NCBI RefSeq assembly: GCF_947498825.1
Contig: NZ_CANMLV010000002.1
Location: 248,001 to 312,000, forward strand
From: an uncultured Cedecea sp.
GTDB lineage: Bacteria > Pseudomonadota > Gammaproteobacteria > Enterobacterales > Enterobacteriaceae
DNA length: 64,000 bases
Direction: 5' to 3'
Below the pieces are notes generated by a model, which had not been told where the DNA came from, did not search any database, and saw nothing but the letters and a program-made list of their open reading frames with translations. The translations under genes and the position numbers were made by a program. Below, in pieces: positions 19,340 to 28,056 of the stretch (positions are counted from its first letter, which is position 1; each line of letters opens with the position of its first letter).

Positions 19340-20717
19340 ATCCATTTCCTTTTTCGCCGAAAGTGCCAAATTCACTGTTTGTTCTGCCAAAACTGGCAGA
19401 AATCCCGGTATACACCAAAAAGTCGTTTTTAAGCGGAGTACTTAAATGGAGATTGATTACATGACTGCGATCAACCAAGTTTGCCGTACCAGAAACCGAC
19501 CAGTCGATTTTTCCGACTTGCTCTTTGTTGGTTCGTATATAAAACGTGGCGTAGTGCTTGCCCTGCAGATTACCGTTGCGAGAGGTATTGTCGATTTCCG
19601 CCGCCATCATTCGCGAATACTGCTCATAACTACTACTGATATTTTGCGTCATGGCGTAAGGCGGAATCAGATTTTTATAGCCGCCGTTCACAAACCGGAT
19701 GGTATTGAAGATATTTTTCCATTCCCCCCGACTGTAACCCTGGCTCTGGCCGTAATATTCAGCACCGAATTCTTGCTGCTCGTCGCTGGTATAACGCAAG
19801 CTGACGCCTAAGTCGCCTTCGATTCCCGAATGGCGAGTTTTATAAGGTTCGCTGATATATTCCAGTTCCCGTATTTGACGCGCGGATGCCATATCCAGAT
19901 GGCGCCACGTTTCTCCCCGAGAAACTGAGCCCTCAAGACTGAGGATCAATTTATCTGTCAGATTACCGCTGATACCTGCCGCAAATGTTTTCTGGTCGCC
20001 ACCCAACAGTGAATACGTTGTGTTGAAGTTTTTCAGGCCATTATTGGTATAACTCGCATAATAACGGTCAGTACTGTTGGTTCTTTCAAGCGAGCTCCAG
20101 TTCGCTGCACTGTCACTACGATTGTTATTGCGGGTCAGGCGCGGTAGTAACCAAAGGGAATAGGTTCCCTCATCACGATATAGTGTCGCGCTACTGCCAT
20201 AAGATCCCTCAGAATAAAAACTGCGCCAGCGATCGCCCAGCCCGTTGACCCGCACACTACGCATATTACCGGAATAATTACGCAATAAATCCAACGGAGA
20301 AACCGAGAACAGGCTTCCGCTCGCCGTACGCAGTTTTCCCAAATCTATATACAGTGGACCACTGGCCATCCAACTCAGCACGGCCTCATTGAGGATGCCG
20401 AATCCCTGATTCTTTTTGTCTTCCAAAGCGCCAGGCTGACGTGATTGAAAAGCATACGCACCACTGGCCTGCACTTTAAAATTCAGCGAATCTGTTAGCG
20501 TGCAACTTCCGACAGAGGTCGCATAGACATTCGCGATGCTATTACTGCGGAACGCTTCTCGCTTAAATTTCCATTGCGAATTAGAGGAGTCCAGGATTAT
20601 CCCTTCTGCCCCAACATATCCTCTCTGGATTACACAATTAGCTGCCCAGGAGCTAGTGCTGTATAAGCTGGCAACCAGCATAACGCTGGTTGCCGACAGG
20701 CAAATATACATCCTCAC
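19314..20717 (-). CDS. Outer-membrane beta-barrel protein of the cluster
   Basis: A 467-residue exported protein. A signal peptide of about 25 residues ends near SSWAA, and the rest is rich in alternating polar/aromatic strands (for example YYASYTNN, HYATFYIRT, GYAGMQFNW). The C-terminal residue is Trp preceded by the alternating FNW pattern, a common outer-membrane assembly signal. Two cysteines (near residues 28 and 72) could form a disulfide. The frame opens with GTG at 20717; an ATG two codons later is an alternative. It overlaps the LolA-like gene by 4 bases. I infer an outer-membrane receiving or secretion component for the cluster's lipid product; no specific family was recognised. Confidence 0.75.
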   Translation of the reverse strand: MRMYICLSATSVMLVASLYSTSSWAANCVIQRGYVGAEGIILDSSNSQWKFKREAFRSNSIANVYATSVGSCTLTDSLNFKVQASGAYAFQSRQPGALEDKKNQGFGILNEAVLSWMASGPLYIDLGKLRTASGSLFSVSPLDLLRNYSGNMRSVRVNGLGDRWRSFYSEGSYGSSATLYRDEGTYSLWLLPRLTRNNNRSDSAANWSSLERTNSTDRYYASYTNNGLKNFNTTYSLLGGDQKTFAAGISGNLTDKLILSLEGSVSRGETWRHLDMASARQIRELEYISEPYKTRHSGIEGDLGVSLRYTSDEQQEFGAEYYGQSQGYSRGEWKNIFNTIRFVNGGYKNLIPPYAMTQNISSSYEQYSRMMAAEIDNTSRNGNLQGKHYATFYIRTNKEQVGKIDWSVSGTANLVDRSHVINLHLSTPLKNDFLVYTGISASFGRTNSEFGTFGEKGNGYAGMQFNW

Positions 20718-21544
20718 CGATTGAGTCTCATGAGGTATTCTTTTTGGAAATTACTTTCCGGCAAGGATTCCAGAACGACATCGCTGTAACGCATAGTCGT
20801 GTAGTTATCCTTACGTAAAGCATCTTCAACAACGATAGTTGTCGGGCGCATTTCGCCTAATATTTGCTGATAGTCGCGGTAGTAAGAGCGTTTGATCAGC
20901 ACATCTTCGGCAGAAAGAAAATCAGCCCGTACAGGGTGTCCGGTATCCTTCTCCACCCAGTAGTCGATAGCCGGATAAGTAACATAGGGCCAGCGACGTT
21001 TAAGCGATAGTTTGTAGCAAGTTGTATCGGCGCAAGCTTCTTCCCCTACCAGAGTCGATATATAGGAGTAATCAAAATCAGCGGCGACCACATCACCGTT
21101 AGACACCTGCCCTATCAGGCGCTGTTGGCGCGAGATAGGGATAGGCCGGCGCAAATCGGGGGAGTAGTACCACATTTTGTCCAAATCAGAGAGCAGTGCT
21201 TTACCTTTGTCACGCGCCGGAGACACAAAACGTACCAGTGAGCGAGCATCCCCATTTTCGTTCTGCTCGGAAGGTTTATAAAAGCGCATTGAGACATCCA
21301 GTACTTGCTGGTTTTCCGTAATATCGCGGCCGTTACGGTGCTCAAGCAATGTCAGCGTATACCGGAATGGGGTATCTGGCGCGCGAACCCGGTCAGCGCG
21401 GCGAATGATGTTCCGCGCAAGCTGATCGTCCTGAGTCAACTGCTCGAGTTGCTGTCTGTCAAGGGTGAGTTTTTCCGATTTATCAGCAAAGGCAAACAAA
21501 CTCACACTCAATCCAATAGCACAGATAATATGTTGATATTTCAT
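20714..21544 (-). CDS. LolA-like outer-membrane lipoprotein-sorting family protein
   Basis: Periplasmic protein of 276 residues with a cleavable signal peptide (ending near LFAFA) and a body resembling the LolA-like 'outer membrane lipoprotein-sorting protein' family, which forms an unclosed barrel that carries a lipid. Landmarks are KMWYYSPDLRRPIPIS and the ADFDYSYI segment followed by a disulfide-ready pair ACADTTCYKL. It starts at MKYQHII with AAGGGA upstream; the frame itself opens nine codons earlier. In the cluster it sits between a LolC/MacB-type transporter and an outer-membrane barrel, so it probably shuttles a lipid between them. The cargo might be the polyketide/fatty acid made by the synthase genes. 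Confidence 0.8.
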   Translation of the reverse strand: MKYQHIICAIGLSVSLFAFADKSEKLTLDRQQLEQLTQDDQLARNIIRRADRVRAPDTPFRYTLTLLEHRNGRDITENQQVLDVSMRFYKPSEQNENGDARSLVRFVSPARDKGKALLSDLDKMWYYSPDLRRPIPISRQQRLIGQVSNGDVVAADFDYSYISTLVGEEACADTTCYKLSLKRRWPYVTYPAIDYWVEKDTGHPVRADFLSAEDVLIKRSYYRDYQQILGEMRPTTIVVEDALRKDNYTTMRYSDVVLESLPESNFQKEYLMRLNR

Positions 21545-21570
21545 ATGAATCCCTTCCTTAAACTCAGCCA

Positions 21571-22323
21571 TTAAAGTTCGAGCGTGCTTCCCAGATCGGC
21601 AATAAGCGTCGCGCCACGAATCGCCGAGGACTTGTCTGAAATTAAAAACGCAGCGATATTCGCCACTTCTTCAGGCTCCACCAGCCAGCGGCGAGGGGCG
21701 TTGTCATAACGGGCAAACATATCAGGCCAGAGTTCTTTCAGAAAAGGCGCCATGTCGGTATTCACAACACCCGCACAAATGCCATTAACACGAATGTTGC
21801 GGTCATACAGTTCCACCTCCAGATAACGCACCAGATTTTCCAGTGCGGATTTGGCAATACCCAGCGGGTATTTAGGTAAAACACACTGGCTACCTAAGCT
21901 GGAGAGCGCACAAATCGTGCCACCCGACGTCATCAGCGGAGCAACTTCCTGTACACAGGTGGTATTACCGATCAGGTTGGTGTTCAGCAACAGTTTCCAG
22001 TCGTTGCGGGTCATCTCCATAAAAGGTTTAAACGGTGCAGCAGCAGCATTAAGTACCAGATGATCAATGCGTGAGATGCCATTTTTTTGTAGCGTTTTCA
22101 CCATTTCCTGAATATCACGCGGTTCTGCAATATCGGCTTTTGCCAGAGTCACCTTGACCCGGGTTTCTTCTGCAATAAAGCGTTGCAGGTTGGCTGCGCT
22201 TTTTCCCTGATCGCGGCGGTAATTAAGAATCAGGTCATAGCCTTCATCAGCCAGTTTGCTCGCGATAGCCATACCGATACCACGGCCTGCACCGGTGATT
22301 AATACTGTTTGTCCTTTTGACAT
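21571..22323 (-). CDS. FabL-like short-chain dehydrogenase (putative enoyl-ACP reductase)
   Basis: Short-chain dehydrogenase of 250 residues. The NAD(P)-binding motif TGAGRGIG is at about residues 10-17, and the region SSLGSQ...GIAKSALENLVRYLEVEL strongly resembles B. subtilis FabL, an NADPH enoyl-ACP reductase. The active-site tyrosine is Tyr152 and the lysine Lys158, a spacing of Y-x5-K, unlike Y-x3-K of ordinary SDRs and Y-x6-K of FabI/FabL, so the assignment is tentative. MSKGQTV at 22323 has an AGGAAG ribosome site. It follows the ABC permease by 19 bases. If active it would saturate the acyl chain; alternatively it is a second ketoreductase. Confidence 0.75.
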   Translation of the reverse strand: MSKGQTVLITGAGRGIGMAIASKLADEGYDLILNYRRDQGKSAANLQRFIAEETRVKVTLAKADIAEPRDIQEMVKTLQKNGISRIDHLVLNAAAAPFKPFMEMTRNDWKLLLNTNLIGNTTCVQEVAPLMTSGGTICALSSLGSQCVLPKYPLGIAKSALENLVRYLEVELYDRNIRVNGICAGVVNTDMAPFLKELWPDMFARYDNAPRRWLVEPEEVANIAAFLISDKSSAIRGATLIADLGSTLEL

Positions 22324-22342
22324 AAATGTTCTTCCTGAGTAA

Positions 22343-23668
22343 TTAAACAAAACGAAATGCTTCCGCGATCACCAGTTTTGAAGCCCGGCGAGCAGGAATA
22401 ATAGAGGCGATTAATGCTGTCACTAGTGGAAGTGCACACGAGAACCAGAATAGGTTCATGTCTTGATCCCACATAACAAAGGCCAGATAGCCTTGGGTAT
22501 AGCCAGGCGACGGCGGCATCGGGATACCGTTGATGTTAATCAGTGAGGCGATCAAAATACCGAAACTGATACTGAGCACCGATCCGATAATACCGATAAT
22601 GACCCCTTCAAGAATGAACAGGCGGCCGATATAAGACTGACTCAGTCCCAGCGCGCGTAGCGTGGCTATCTCTCGGGTTCGTTCGACAACGTTCATCATC
22701 AACGTGTTACCAATCATAAACACGACTATCACGCTGACTATCGATTTAATGAAGAGAAATATGCCTTCAAACAAATTCACGACCTGATGATAAAAAATAG
22801 CCAGATCGTCCCAAGAACGCGCTTCCAGCGGCAGGTTCTGTTCACTAATAATCTGATTAATCCGCGCCAGCACATCACCGGTTTGGCTGGTATCCTGAAG
22901 CAGAATAATTATTTTGCTGACATCGTCGGTTTGTAGCAGCCGTTGTGCCGTCTTGAGTGGCATTTTGATGGTCGTGTCGTCATATTCTTTTATTCCGGAC
23001 TGGAATATGCCGCGAACCTTAGATGACATGGCGTTCTGACCACCTTCTGGATTGACCACCAGCATATCCGCCCAGTCACCGTATCCAGCGGACAGTGCAT
23101 CCGAGATCCCTGATCCAATGGTAATATCCTGCTGTTCAACCCGCGATAAATCACTACCCGAGATGATTTTATCCAGCGAGCCAAGAACCAGAGAGGTTTG
23201 CGGTTCAATCCCTACACCGGTAAAAAAGGTAGAGGCGCCTTTATCGTACTGAGAGATTATTCCGGTAAAACCAAGCTGGCCGGTAATAGTGCTAACTTTT
23301 GGCCCAACTTGCGGATCGGCCATTAAAATATTTTTTACTTCATCATAATTGTTGATGGTGTATTGCAGGGAATTGTTTGCCCCGCTGGTCAGATAGCCTT
23401 TTTCGTACAGCTGAATATGCCCAAGGTTAGTACGGATCGTTTGTTCCCGTAACGCCCAGAAGGAATAATCAACAAAACCACCAAAAATAAATACCGCCAC
23501 ACCACCGAGGGTTATCGCCAGTAGTGTTACACCCGAGCGGCGACTTTGACGGAACAAATTCAGGAAGGTATAGCGGATATCCGTGGGTTTACGGATAACT
23601 GTCAGTACCACCACGAGAAGCGCATAGGCAATAATAGCGTTAGAGATCCAAAACATTACATTCATCAT
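22343..23668 (-). CDS. MacB/LolC-type ABC transporter permease
   Basis: Inner-membrane permease of 441 residues in the FtsX/MacB/LolCE family. One N-terminal span (about residues 5-25) precedes the usual four-span architecture: a span near residues 50-68, a large periplasmic domain to about residue 300, then three closely spaced C-terminal spans with the family motif ERTREIATLRALGLS between the first two. It overlaps the preceding secreted-protein gene by 4 bases. With the ATPase at 24326 and the LolA-like carrier at 20714 it would form a Lol-like system that extracts a lipid from the inner membrane. Cargo is inferred from context. Confidence 0.85.
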   Translation of the reverse strand: MMNVMFWISNAIIAYALLVVVLTVIRKPTDIRYTFLNLFRQSRRSGVTLLAITLGGVAVFIFGGFVDYSFWALREQTIRTNLGHIQLYEKGYLTSGANNSLQYTINNYDEVKNILMADPQVGPKVSTITGQLGFTGIISQYDKGASTFFTGVGIEPQTSLVLGSLDKIISGSDLSRVEQQDITIGSGISDALSAGYGDWADMLVVNPEGGQNAMSSKVRGIFQSGIKEYDDTTIKMPLKTAQRLLQTDDVSKIIILLQDTSQTGDVLARINQIISEQNLPLEARSWDDLAIFYHQVVNLFEGIFLFIKSIVSVIVVFMIGNTLMMNVVERTREIATLRALGLSQSYIGRLFILEGVIIGIIGSVLSISFGILIASLININGIPMPPSPGYTQGYLAFVMWDQDMNLFWFSCALPLVTALIASIIPARRASKLVIAEAFRFV

Positions 23669-24345
23669 GGCGTAGCTTCCGTTGCTGGCAGAATAACTGA
23701 GGTCAGTTCCGATTCAGACCATTCAGGGGCTGGCTGATTACGTAGGAGAGAAAGTTGTTTACCTTCCTCTCCTAATTGTGAAAGAGAAGCCCACTCTTTC
23801 TCTGCCACGTCAAGATGCTTGCACTCCATATTGGCCCGTGCAGACATCAGAAGAAGCATCGGTTTCAGACTGACAGGGACTTCTGTGGTCGCTTGTAAAT
23901 AAGCAATATCTTTCAAAGCAATCACACAACGGCCGTTGGAAGCCGGAACAAAAGCATCCATCCGCGCCCGCAAATAACGCATGCGCCAGTTATCCTCATC
24001 TGTTTCTGCTGCTTCATCCATGTAGAAAAACCCAAGCTTTGAGGATTCCGCAGCCTTCAGGTAATTCTTTTTGCTCAGGTAATGCGTCGCCATAAAAAGC
24101 TGTCCGTAACCATAGAAAATCTTTGCCGCCGGATAATCTGGTTTTTCTTCAAAGACATCTTCAAGGAACGCCGTAGCATTGCCCAATTCGTTGATAGCAC
24201 TCTGAGTCTTGATGGTTAAAACGGCATTTAACACCGGATTGCTTTGCGCCCGTTGTTTCATTTGCTCCAGCGTCGTTGCTTGTGTCACCGAAGTCACCAG
24301 CAACAATACAGCGAGGGTAATTCCCTTACAGGTTGAGAAAGTCAT
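23665..24345 (-). CDS. Exported alpha-helical protein of the cluster transporter
   Basis: A 226-residue protein with a clear signal peptide (hydrophobic core LAVLLLVTS, cleavage near TQATT). The mature part is helical and acidic, with repeats suggestive of tetratricopeptide-like helices (KIFYGYGQLFMATHYL, KAAESSKLGFFYMDEA). Two cysteines (GRCVIA, NMECKH) may pair. It overlaps the ATPase gene by 20 bases and the permease gene by 4, which places it inside the transporter set. I infer a periplasmic adaptor for the ABC transporter; the family is not recognised. Confidence 0.7.
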   Translation of the reverse strand: MTFSTCKGITLAVLLLVTSVTQATTLEQMKQRAQSNPVLNAVLTIKTQSAINELGNATAFLEDVFEEKPDYPAAKIFYGYGQLFMATHYLSKKNYLKAAESSKLGFFYMDEAAETDEDNWRMRYLRARMDAFVPASNGRCVIALKDIAYLQATTEVPVSLKPMLLLMSARANMECKHLDVAEKEWASLSQLGEEGKQLSLLRNQPAPEWSESELTSVILPATEATP

Positions 24346-25036
24346 TTTTCAGCTCCCCGTCTTCGATTTCCAAAACACGTCGCGCACGGTCACGCAGCTG
24401 CAGCGAATGCGTGGATATCACAAAAGTGGTTTTCAGTTCCTGATTCATGGTAAGCAGGAGATCGATAATTTCATGACCGGTACGGGTATCGAGATTACCG
24501 GTAGGTTCATCAGCCACGATCAGGCGCGGGCTTTTCACCAGCGCACGAGCAATAGCAACACGCTGTTGCTGCCCGCCAGAAAGTTCACCCGGCGGACGCT
24601 TGTAGTGATTGCTCAGCCCGACCTTTTCCAGCATATCCATCACCTGTTCGTGTGCCACGCGCCGACTGAAGCCGTTGAGCATCAGTGGATAGTAAACATT
24701 GTCGAATACACTCAACACCGGCAGCAGGTTAAAAAACTGAAAGACAAAACCAATGTGATCCGCTCGTAAACGAGCAGTTTGCTTATCATTGAGTTTTTCC
24801 AGATCCTGCCCCATCAGGAAAACGTGTCCACCGGTCGGAAAATCAATACCGGCCATCAGGTTAAGCAGCGTACTTTTTCCACTGCCAGAAGGACCACAAA
24901 GGGCAATAAATTCACCGTCATTAATTTGGGTAGTAACGGAGTTCAGAGCGGTGATAGTTCCGGCACCTTTGCCGAAAGATTTACTCGCTTGTTGCAGATA
25001 CACCACAGGCAACGGCTGCGCAGCATGATGAGTCAT
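24326..25036 (-). CDS. ABC transporter ATP-binding protein (LolD/MacB type)
   Basis: Cytosolic ATPase of 236 residues. All ABC motifs are intact: Walker [10 protein letters not shown] (residues 48-56), Q-loop FQFFNLLP, signature LSGGQQQR, Walker [13 protein letters not shown] and the switch histidine in ISTHSLQL. The sequence pattern [11 protein letters not shown] is that of the LolD/FtsE/MacB subfamily, which pairs with FtsX-like permeases rather than importers. It overlaps the preceding secreted-protein gene by 4 bases. Its permease is the gene at 22343. Confidence 0.93.
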   Translation of the reverse strand: MTHHAAQPLPVVYLQQASKSFGKGAGTITALNSVTTQINDGEFIALCGPSGSGKSTLLNLMAGIDFPTGGHVFLMGQDLEKLNDKQTARLRADHIGFVFQFFNLLPVLSVFDNVYYPLMLNGFSRRVAHEQVMDMLEKVGLSNHYKRPPGELSGGQQQRVAIARALVKSPRLIVADEPTGNLDTRTGHEIIDLLLTMNQELKTTFVISTHSLQLRDRARRVLEIEDGELKNDFLNL

Positions 25037-25785
25037 GATGATTTCTCCTCAGAACGATGCGGCAAAGTCGATACCTGAGGTAGCAACAATAGCCGGTAAC
25101 GGGGATAAATGGCGTAAACCAGATAGCCTTCGGCATTCATCCATGACTGGCTGAGCATGCTTTCATTGCTGCTGGTGATTTCAATCAGACAGCGATCGCT
25201 GCGTGGCGCAGTGTCGCCCGGGAAGGTGGCAGGCTGATAGCCCAGATAACGGATCTGCACCGGTTCAATTTCGCCTGTCATCGGAGTCATTATCCGTGAA
25301 GTCTTGGTACCGCTTACCGGATGCTGGTCACAGGGTAACGGGAAGCGCAAGGCAAACAGGGTGTAATCAAAGTCTGTATTGCTGATGCTCTGTTGCGTTT
25401 TCCCCTTTTTACCATGCAGAGTTAAGTTCAGCTGCGGCAGTACATTGTCAGATTCCCCCGTCACTTGACGAACAGCGCCGTTATCGTTTTCTTTTAATCG
25501 ATAGCTGAGCATCTTATTACCGCTATAGATGACTTCATCACTGTAGTCATAGCGATAGTTCGTCAGTAGCGTTTTGATACGAAAAGAGATAGCACCTCGT
25601 TGTAACCAGTTCTTACTTTCCGGTTGCCAGATCTGGCTGATGCTATATATACCGAGCGGCGTCGCGCTATCCGGCGCCAGGATCTGGTATTGCGCCTGAT
25701 ATCCCTGCCCGTCGAACGATGCCATAGCCCCCGTCGAGGTAAGAACGAGTAACCCTGCGGAAAAAATTATGCGTGTGCGCTTCAT
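25033..25785 (-). CDS. Exported protein of unknown function
   Basis: A 250-residue protein with an N-terminal signal peptide (KRTRIIFSAGLLVLTS, cleavage near GAMA). The mature protein is rich in short beta strands (YQAQYQIL, TNYRYDYSDEVIYSG, VQIRYLGYQP) and reminiscent of DUF3108-like periplasmic proteins, but I cannot assign a family. Two cysteines (PLPCDQ, DRCLIE) could form a disulfide. MKRTRII at 25785 follows GGGAG, so it is preferred over the frame start at 25821. It starts 11 bases after the preceding ketosynthase-like gene and overlaps the ATPase gene, consistent with a role in export or modification of the product at the membrane. Confidence 0.65.
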   Translation of the reverse strand: MKRTRIIFSAGLLVLTSTGAMASFDGQGYQAQYQILAPDSATPLGIYSISQIWQPESKNWLQRGAISFRIKTLLTNYRYDYSDEVIYSGNKMLSYRLKENDNGAVRQVTGESDNVLPQLNLTLHGKKGKTQQSISNTDFDYTLFALRFPLPCDQHPVSGTKTSRIMTPMTGEIEPVQIRYLGYQPATFPGDTAPRSDRCLIEITSSNESMLSQSWMNAEGYLVYAIYPRYRLLLLPQVSTLPHRSEEKSS

Positions 25786-25796
25786 TGGTTCTCTCC

Positions 25797-26834
25797 CTAT
25801 GACCAATTTTCCAGCAGCCATACACCACCTTTGCCATCCAGAACGTTCAATAAACTGTGCCCTGGTTGCGAGTCATGACTGAGCAGATGCTGCCAGGCAA
25901 GAGCCGGATTAAGACAACCACTGTCACCATAATCTTCGCTGAGGATCGCGTGCTCTATCTGAGAAGGTAGCGTCTCAAATGCCTGAGTTTGTAATTGCCG
26001 CCACGCCTTTGACGGTGGGGAAACACTGAAAATCTGGCGAGTGTTGGTACCGATATACTCCTGCCAGCGCGCATTGAGCTTCTGCGCGGCCTCACGTGCG
26101 TTTACAGGTAACGGGAAATATTCACTGATGTTGAGAGCAATCCCTTGACCTGGTGCTTTTTTGAGAATGAGGCAGCCAATGCGCTCAATGCTGAACTGAC
26201 AGTGATTGTCCTGCTGACCGCCGCGTTGTTTCGCCAGGTCCGCTATTTCGGAAAGCGCCAGCACGGGAAAACTACGAAACCCCCCGCAGATAATCACGTT
26301 ATCTGCCAGCCCACTGTTCAGGCAATCCTGCGCAGTTTGCAACGCGCTCATAAGCGCATTGCGCTCGCCACGGACTTTGCCCGTAAAGTCTTTAATACCG
26401 TAATCCCTGACGATATTTTTCGGTAAAATATCCACACTCAAGGCATCACGCCAGCTATTAACACCTTCAAAAAAAGAGGTTTCGCCCCATGAGTCAACAT
26501 ACAGCAATGCATTTTTTTCATTGCGCAGGCGAAAGGCACCTTTTTTTCCTAGCTGTGCAATTGCCTGTTCACAGGCATCGCTCATGCTATTAAGCCAGTC
26601 GCGGTAGTTGGCTTTACGAATCGCCTGAGCTGGTAAGAGTGAATCCCCAACACCAAAGCGTTTGAACATCCACGCTTTTCTGCCGGCTTTTTTCCCTGCT
26701 TTTTGATGCAAAGAGGCTTCCCAGACGTTAAACCACGTGGGAGAAAAGAGTTGCATTCCGTCGGAGGGTTCAAGCAAAGAAAAACCGATAAGGTTGATAG
26801 CCTCGGCTGGAATTATCCGTTCACGAGAGTTCAT
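25797..26834 (-). CDS. Ketosynthase homologue apparently lacking the active-site Cys
   Basis: A 345-residue protein with the thiolase/ketosynthase fold signature SGLADNVIICGG. Aligning this with the corresponding 'GDADVVLAGG' region of beta-ketoacyl synthases puts Gly/Glu/Arg (in VRGERNALMS) where the nucleophilic Cys normally lies, and I see no HGTGT or GH motif later. It is therefore probably not a condensing enzyme but a scaffold or partner like a chain length factor. The ATG at 26834 has a perfect AGGAGG ribosome site and overlaps the preceding ketosynthase by 14 bases. Assignment of the fold is inference from short motifs. Confidence 0.65.
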   Translation of the reverse strand: MNSRERIIPAEAINLIGFSLLEPSDGMQLFSPTWFNVWEASLHQKAGKKAGRKAWMFKRFGVGDSLLPAQAIRKANYRDWLNSMSDACEQAIAQLGKKGAFRLRNEKNALLYVDSWGETSFFEGVNSWRDALSVDILPKNIVRDYGIKDFTGKVRGERNALMSALQTAQDCLNSGLADNVIICGGFRSFPVLALSEIADLAKQRGGQQDNHCQFSIERIGCLILKKAPGQGIALNISEYFPLPVNAREAAQKLNARWQEYIGTNTRQIFSVSPPSKAWRQLQTQAFETLPSQIEHAILSEDYGDSGCLNPALAWQHLLSHDSQPGHSLLNVLDGKGGVWLLENWS

Positions 26835-28056
26835 GAATATCCTCCTGACAGGCAGACAGTACCATCGCAATGACTGAACCATCGATCCCGAGTCCTGATT
26901 TGAGAATGTTTCGCGCAGTCAGAGGGTAAGGCTGGTTTGCGACGGGAAGATCAAGCTCCAGACTTTCATCAACAGGATAACGCAGCGCCATTGGTAAAAG
27001 CCGACGTTGCATCAGGGCGTCACAGGCCACCATAAAATCCAGAACGCCACTGCATGCCGAGCTATAGCCAAACTGGCCTTTATAGCTGACAACCGGTACA
27101 GCATGCTTGCCCATCACTTTTTGCAACGCCATCGCTTCTGACTTGTCACTGAAAATAATACCGTTGCCATGAGGCATGGCGCAGGCAATGTCTTTCAGCT
27201 CAAGATCAGCCGCCTGAATGGCGCGATCCAGGGTCTGTGCGATAGAACGAAAATCAGCGCTGAATGTACTATTACCGCGCGCAGCACCGCTCTGGTAGCA
27301 AACTGAGCTCTTGATAGTGATCTGTGGAGTAAAACCACGACGGGTAGCATGTTGTTCGCTTTCAATAATCAACGCCACAGTGCCGTTTGCCGGCAGAATG
27401 TTGTCACTGTAATGACTGAAAGGCTGGGGGTGTTTATCACCCAGCATATCCAGCCCCCCCAGTAAAACAACGTCCTGGTACAATATTTCTGTCCAACCGA
27501 TCACCAGAGCCAGATCCGCACCCCCCCCCGCTATCGTGGACTGAGCCAGGTGCAACGCTGCCAGTGATGAATTACTGGCACAGTACAAAGAAACCGGTGG
27601 CCATGAGAGGGAATAGGTTTCCAGCAAAGCATGGGCAAGTTGATCCTGCCCATACTCTTTGGCATGTAGATTTTTAATCTGCGGAAAGAACAGCAGATCT
27701 TCCGTATCATTCCTGTCCAGATAACCAATAAAATCGTTAATACTGCCCCGGACACCGCTACCGGCAATATAGACTCGCACCCGCTTTCCGGCGAGGTCAG
27801 ACGCGTTCAGTTGTGCCATCTTCAGCGCCTGATCAATAACCAAGCGAATGCGTTCAATACCCGGACGTGCAGCAGGTTCATCAGGTACGGTGTGAGGGTT
27901 GACAGTCAAGCGCAGGTTTTGCCACTCATCATCCGTCGCAAACCAAGGTTTAGCACTGACGAACTTCTGATCCTTAAGGCCAGTAATCAGGGCAGGGAAA
28001 TCTTCCGCAAAAGCAGAGTTCATTCCCCATCCACTAGCAATAACCGGCTGCTTCAC
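26821..28056 (-). CDS. Beta-ketoacyl synthase with altered catalytic triad
   Basis: Ketosynthase-family protein of 411 residues. The nucleophile Cys159 (in LYCASNSS) and first histidine His296 (in PHGNG, normally HGTGT) are visible, and the lysine (Lys326, YKGQFGYSS) is kept, but the second catalytic histidine of the usual GHxxG motif appears to be Tyr331. Two G-tracts on the coding strand interrupt an otherwise mixed sequence: nine G at 27521-27529, coding three glycines, and seven at 27454-27460. It overlaps the fused ketosynthase by 4 bases (ATGA). It may start, transfer or hydrolyse chains instead of elongating them. Family membership is good; activity is uncertain. Confidence 0.8.
   Translation of the reverse strand: MKQPVIASGWGMNSAFAEDFPALITGLKDQKFVSAKPWFATDDEWQNLRLTVNPHTVPDEPAARPGIERIRLVIDQALKMAQLNASDLAGKRVRVYIAGSGVRGSINDFIGYLDRNDTEDLLFFPQIKNLHAKEYGQDQLAHALLETYSLSWPPVSLYCASNSSLAALHLAQSTIAGGGADLALVIGWTEILYQDVVLLGGLDMLGDKHPQPFSHYSDNILPANGTVALIIESEQHATRRGFTPQITIKSSVCYQSGAARGNSTFSADFRSIAQTLDRAIQAADLELKDIACAMPHGNGIIFSDKSEAMALQKVMGKHAVPVVSYKGQFGYSSACSGVLDFMVACDALMQRRLLPMALRYPVDESLELDLPVANQPYPLTARNILKSGLGIDGSVIAMVLSACQEDIHELS
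27454..27460. repeat. Seven-base C/G tract in ketosynthase gene
   Basis: A run of seven C on the plus strand inside the 26821-28056 gene, 60 bases from the nine-base tract. It is in frame in this sequence. Confidence 0.9.
27521..27529. repeat. Nine-base C/G homopolymer in ketosynthase gene
   Basis: Nine consecutive C on the plus strand encode part of the AGGGAD stretch. Gain or loss of one base would shift the frame at about residue 177, shortly after the active-site Cys. Confidence 0.95.

Noticed and set aside
24209-24769. 186-codon plus-strand frame across the ABC ATPase gene
   Set aside because: Antisense to a conserved ATPase with intact motifs and to a secreted-protein gene; no ribosome site or family.
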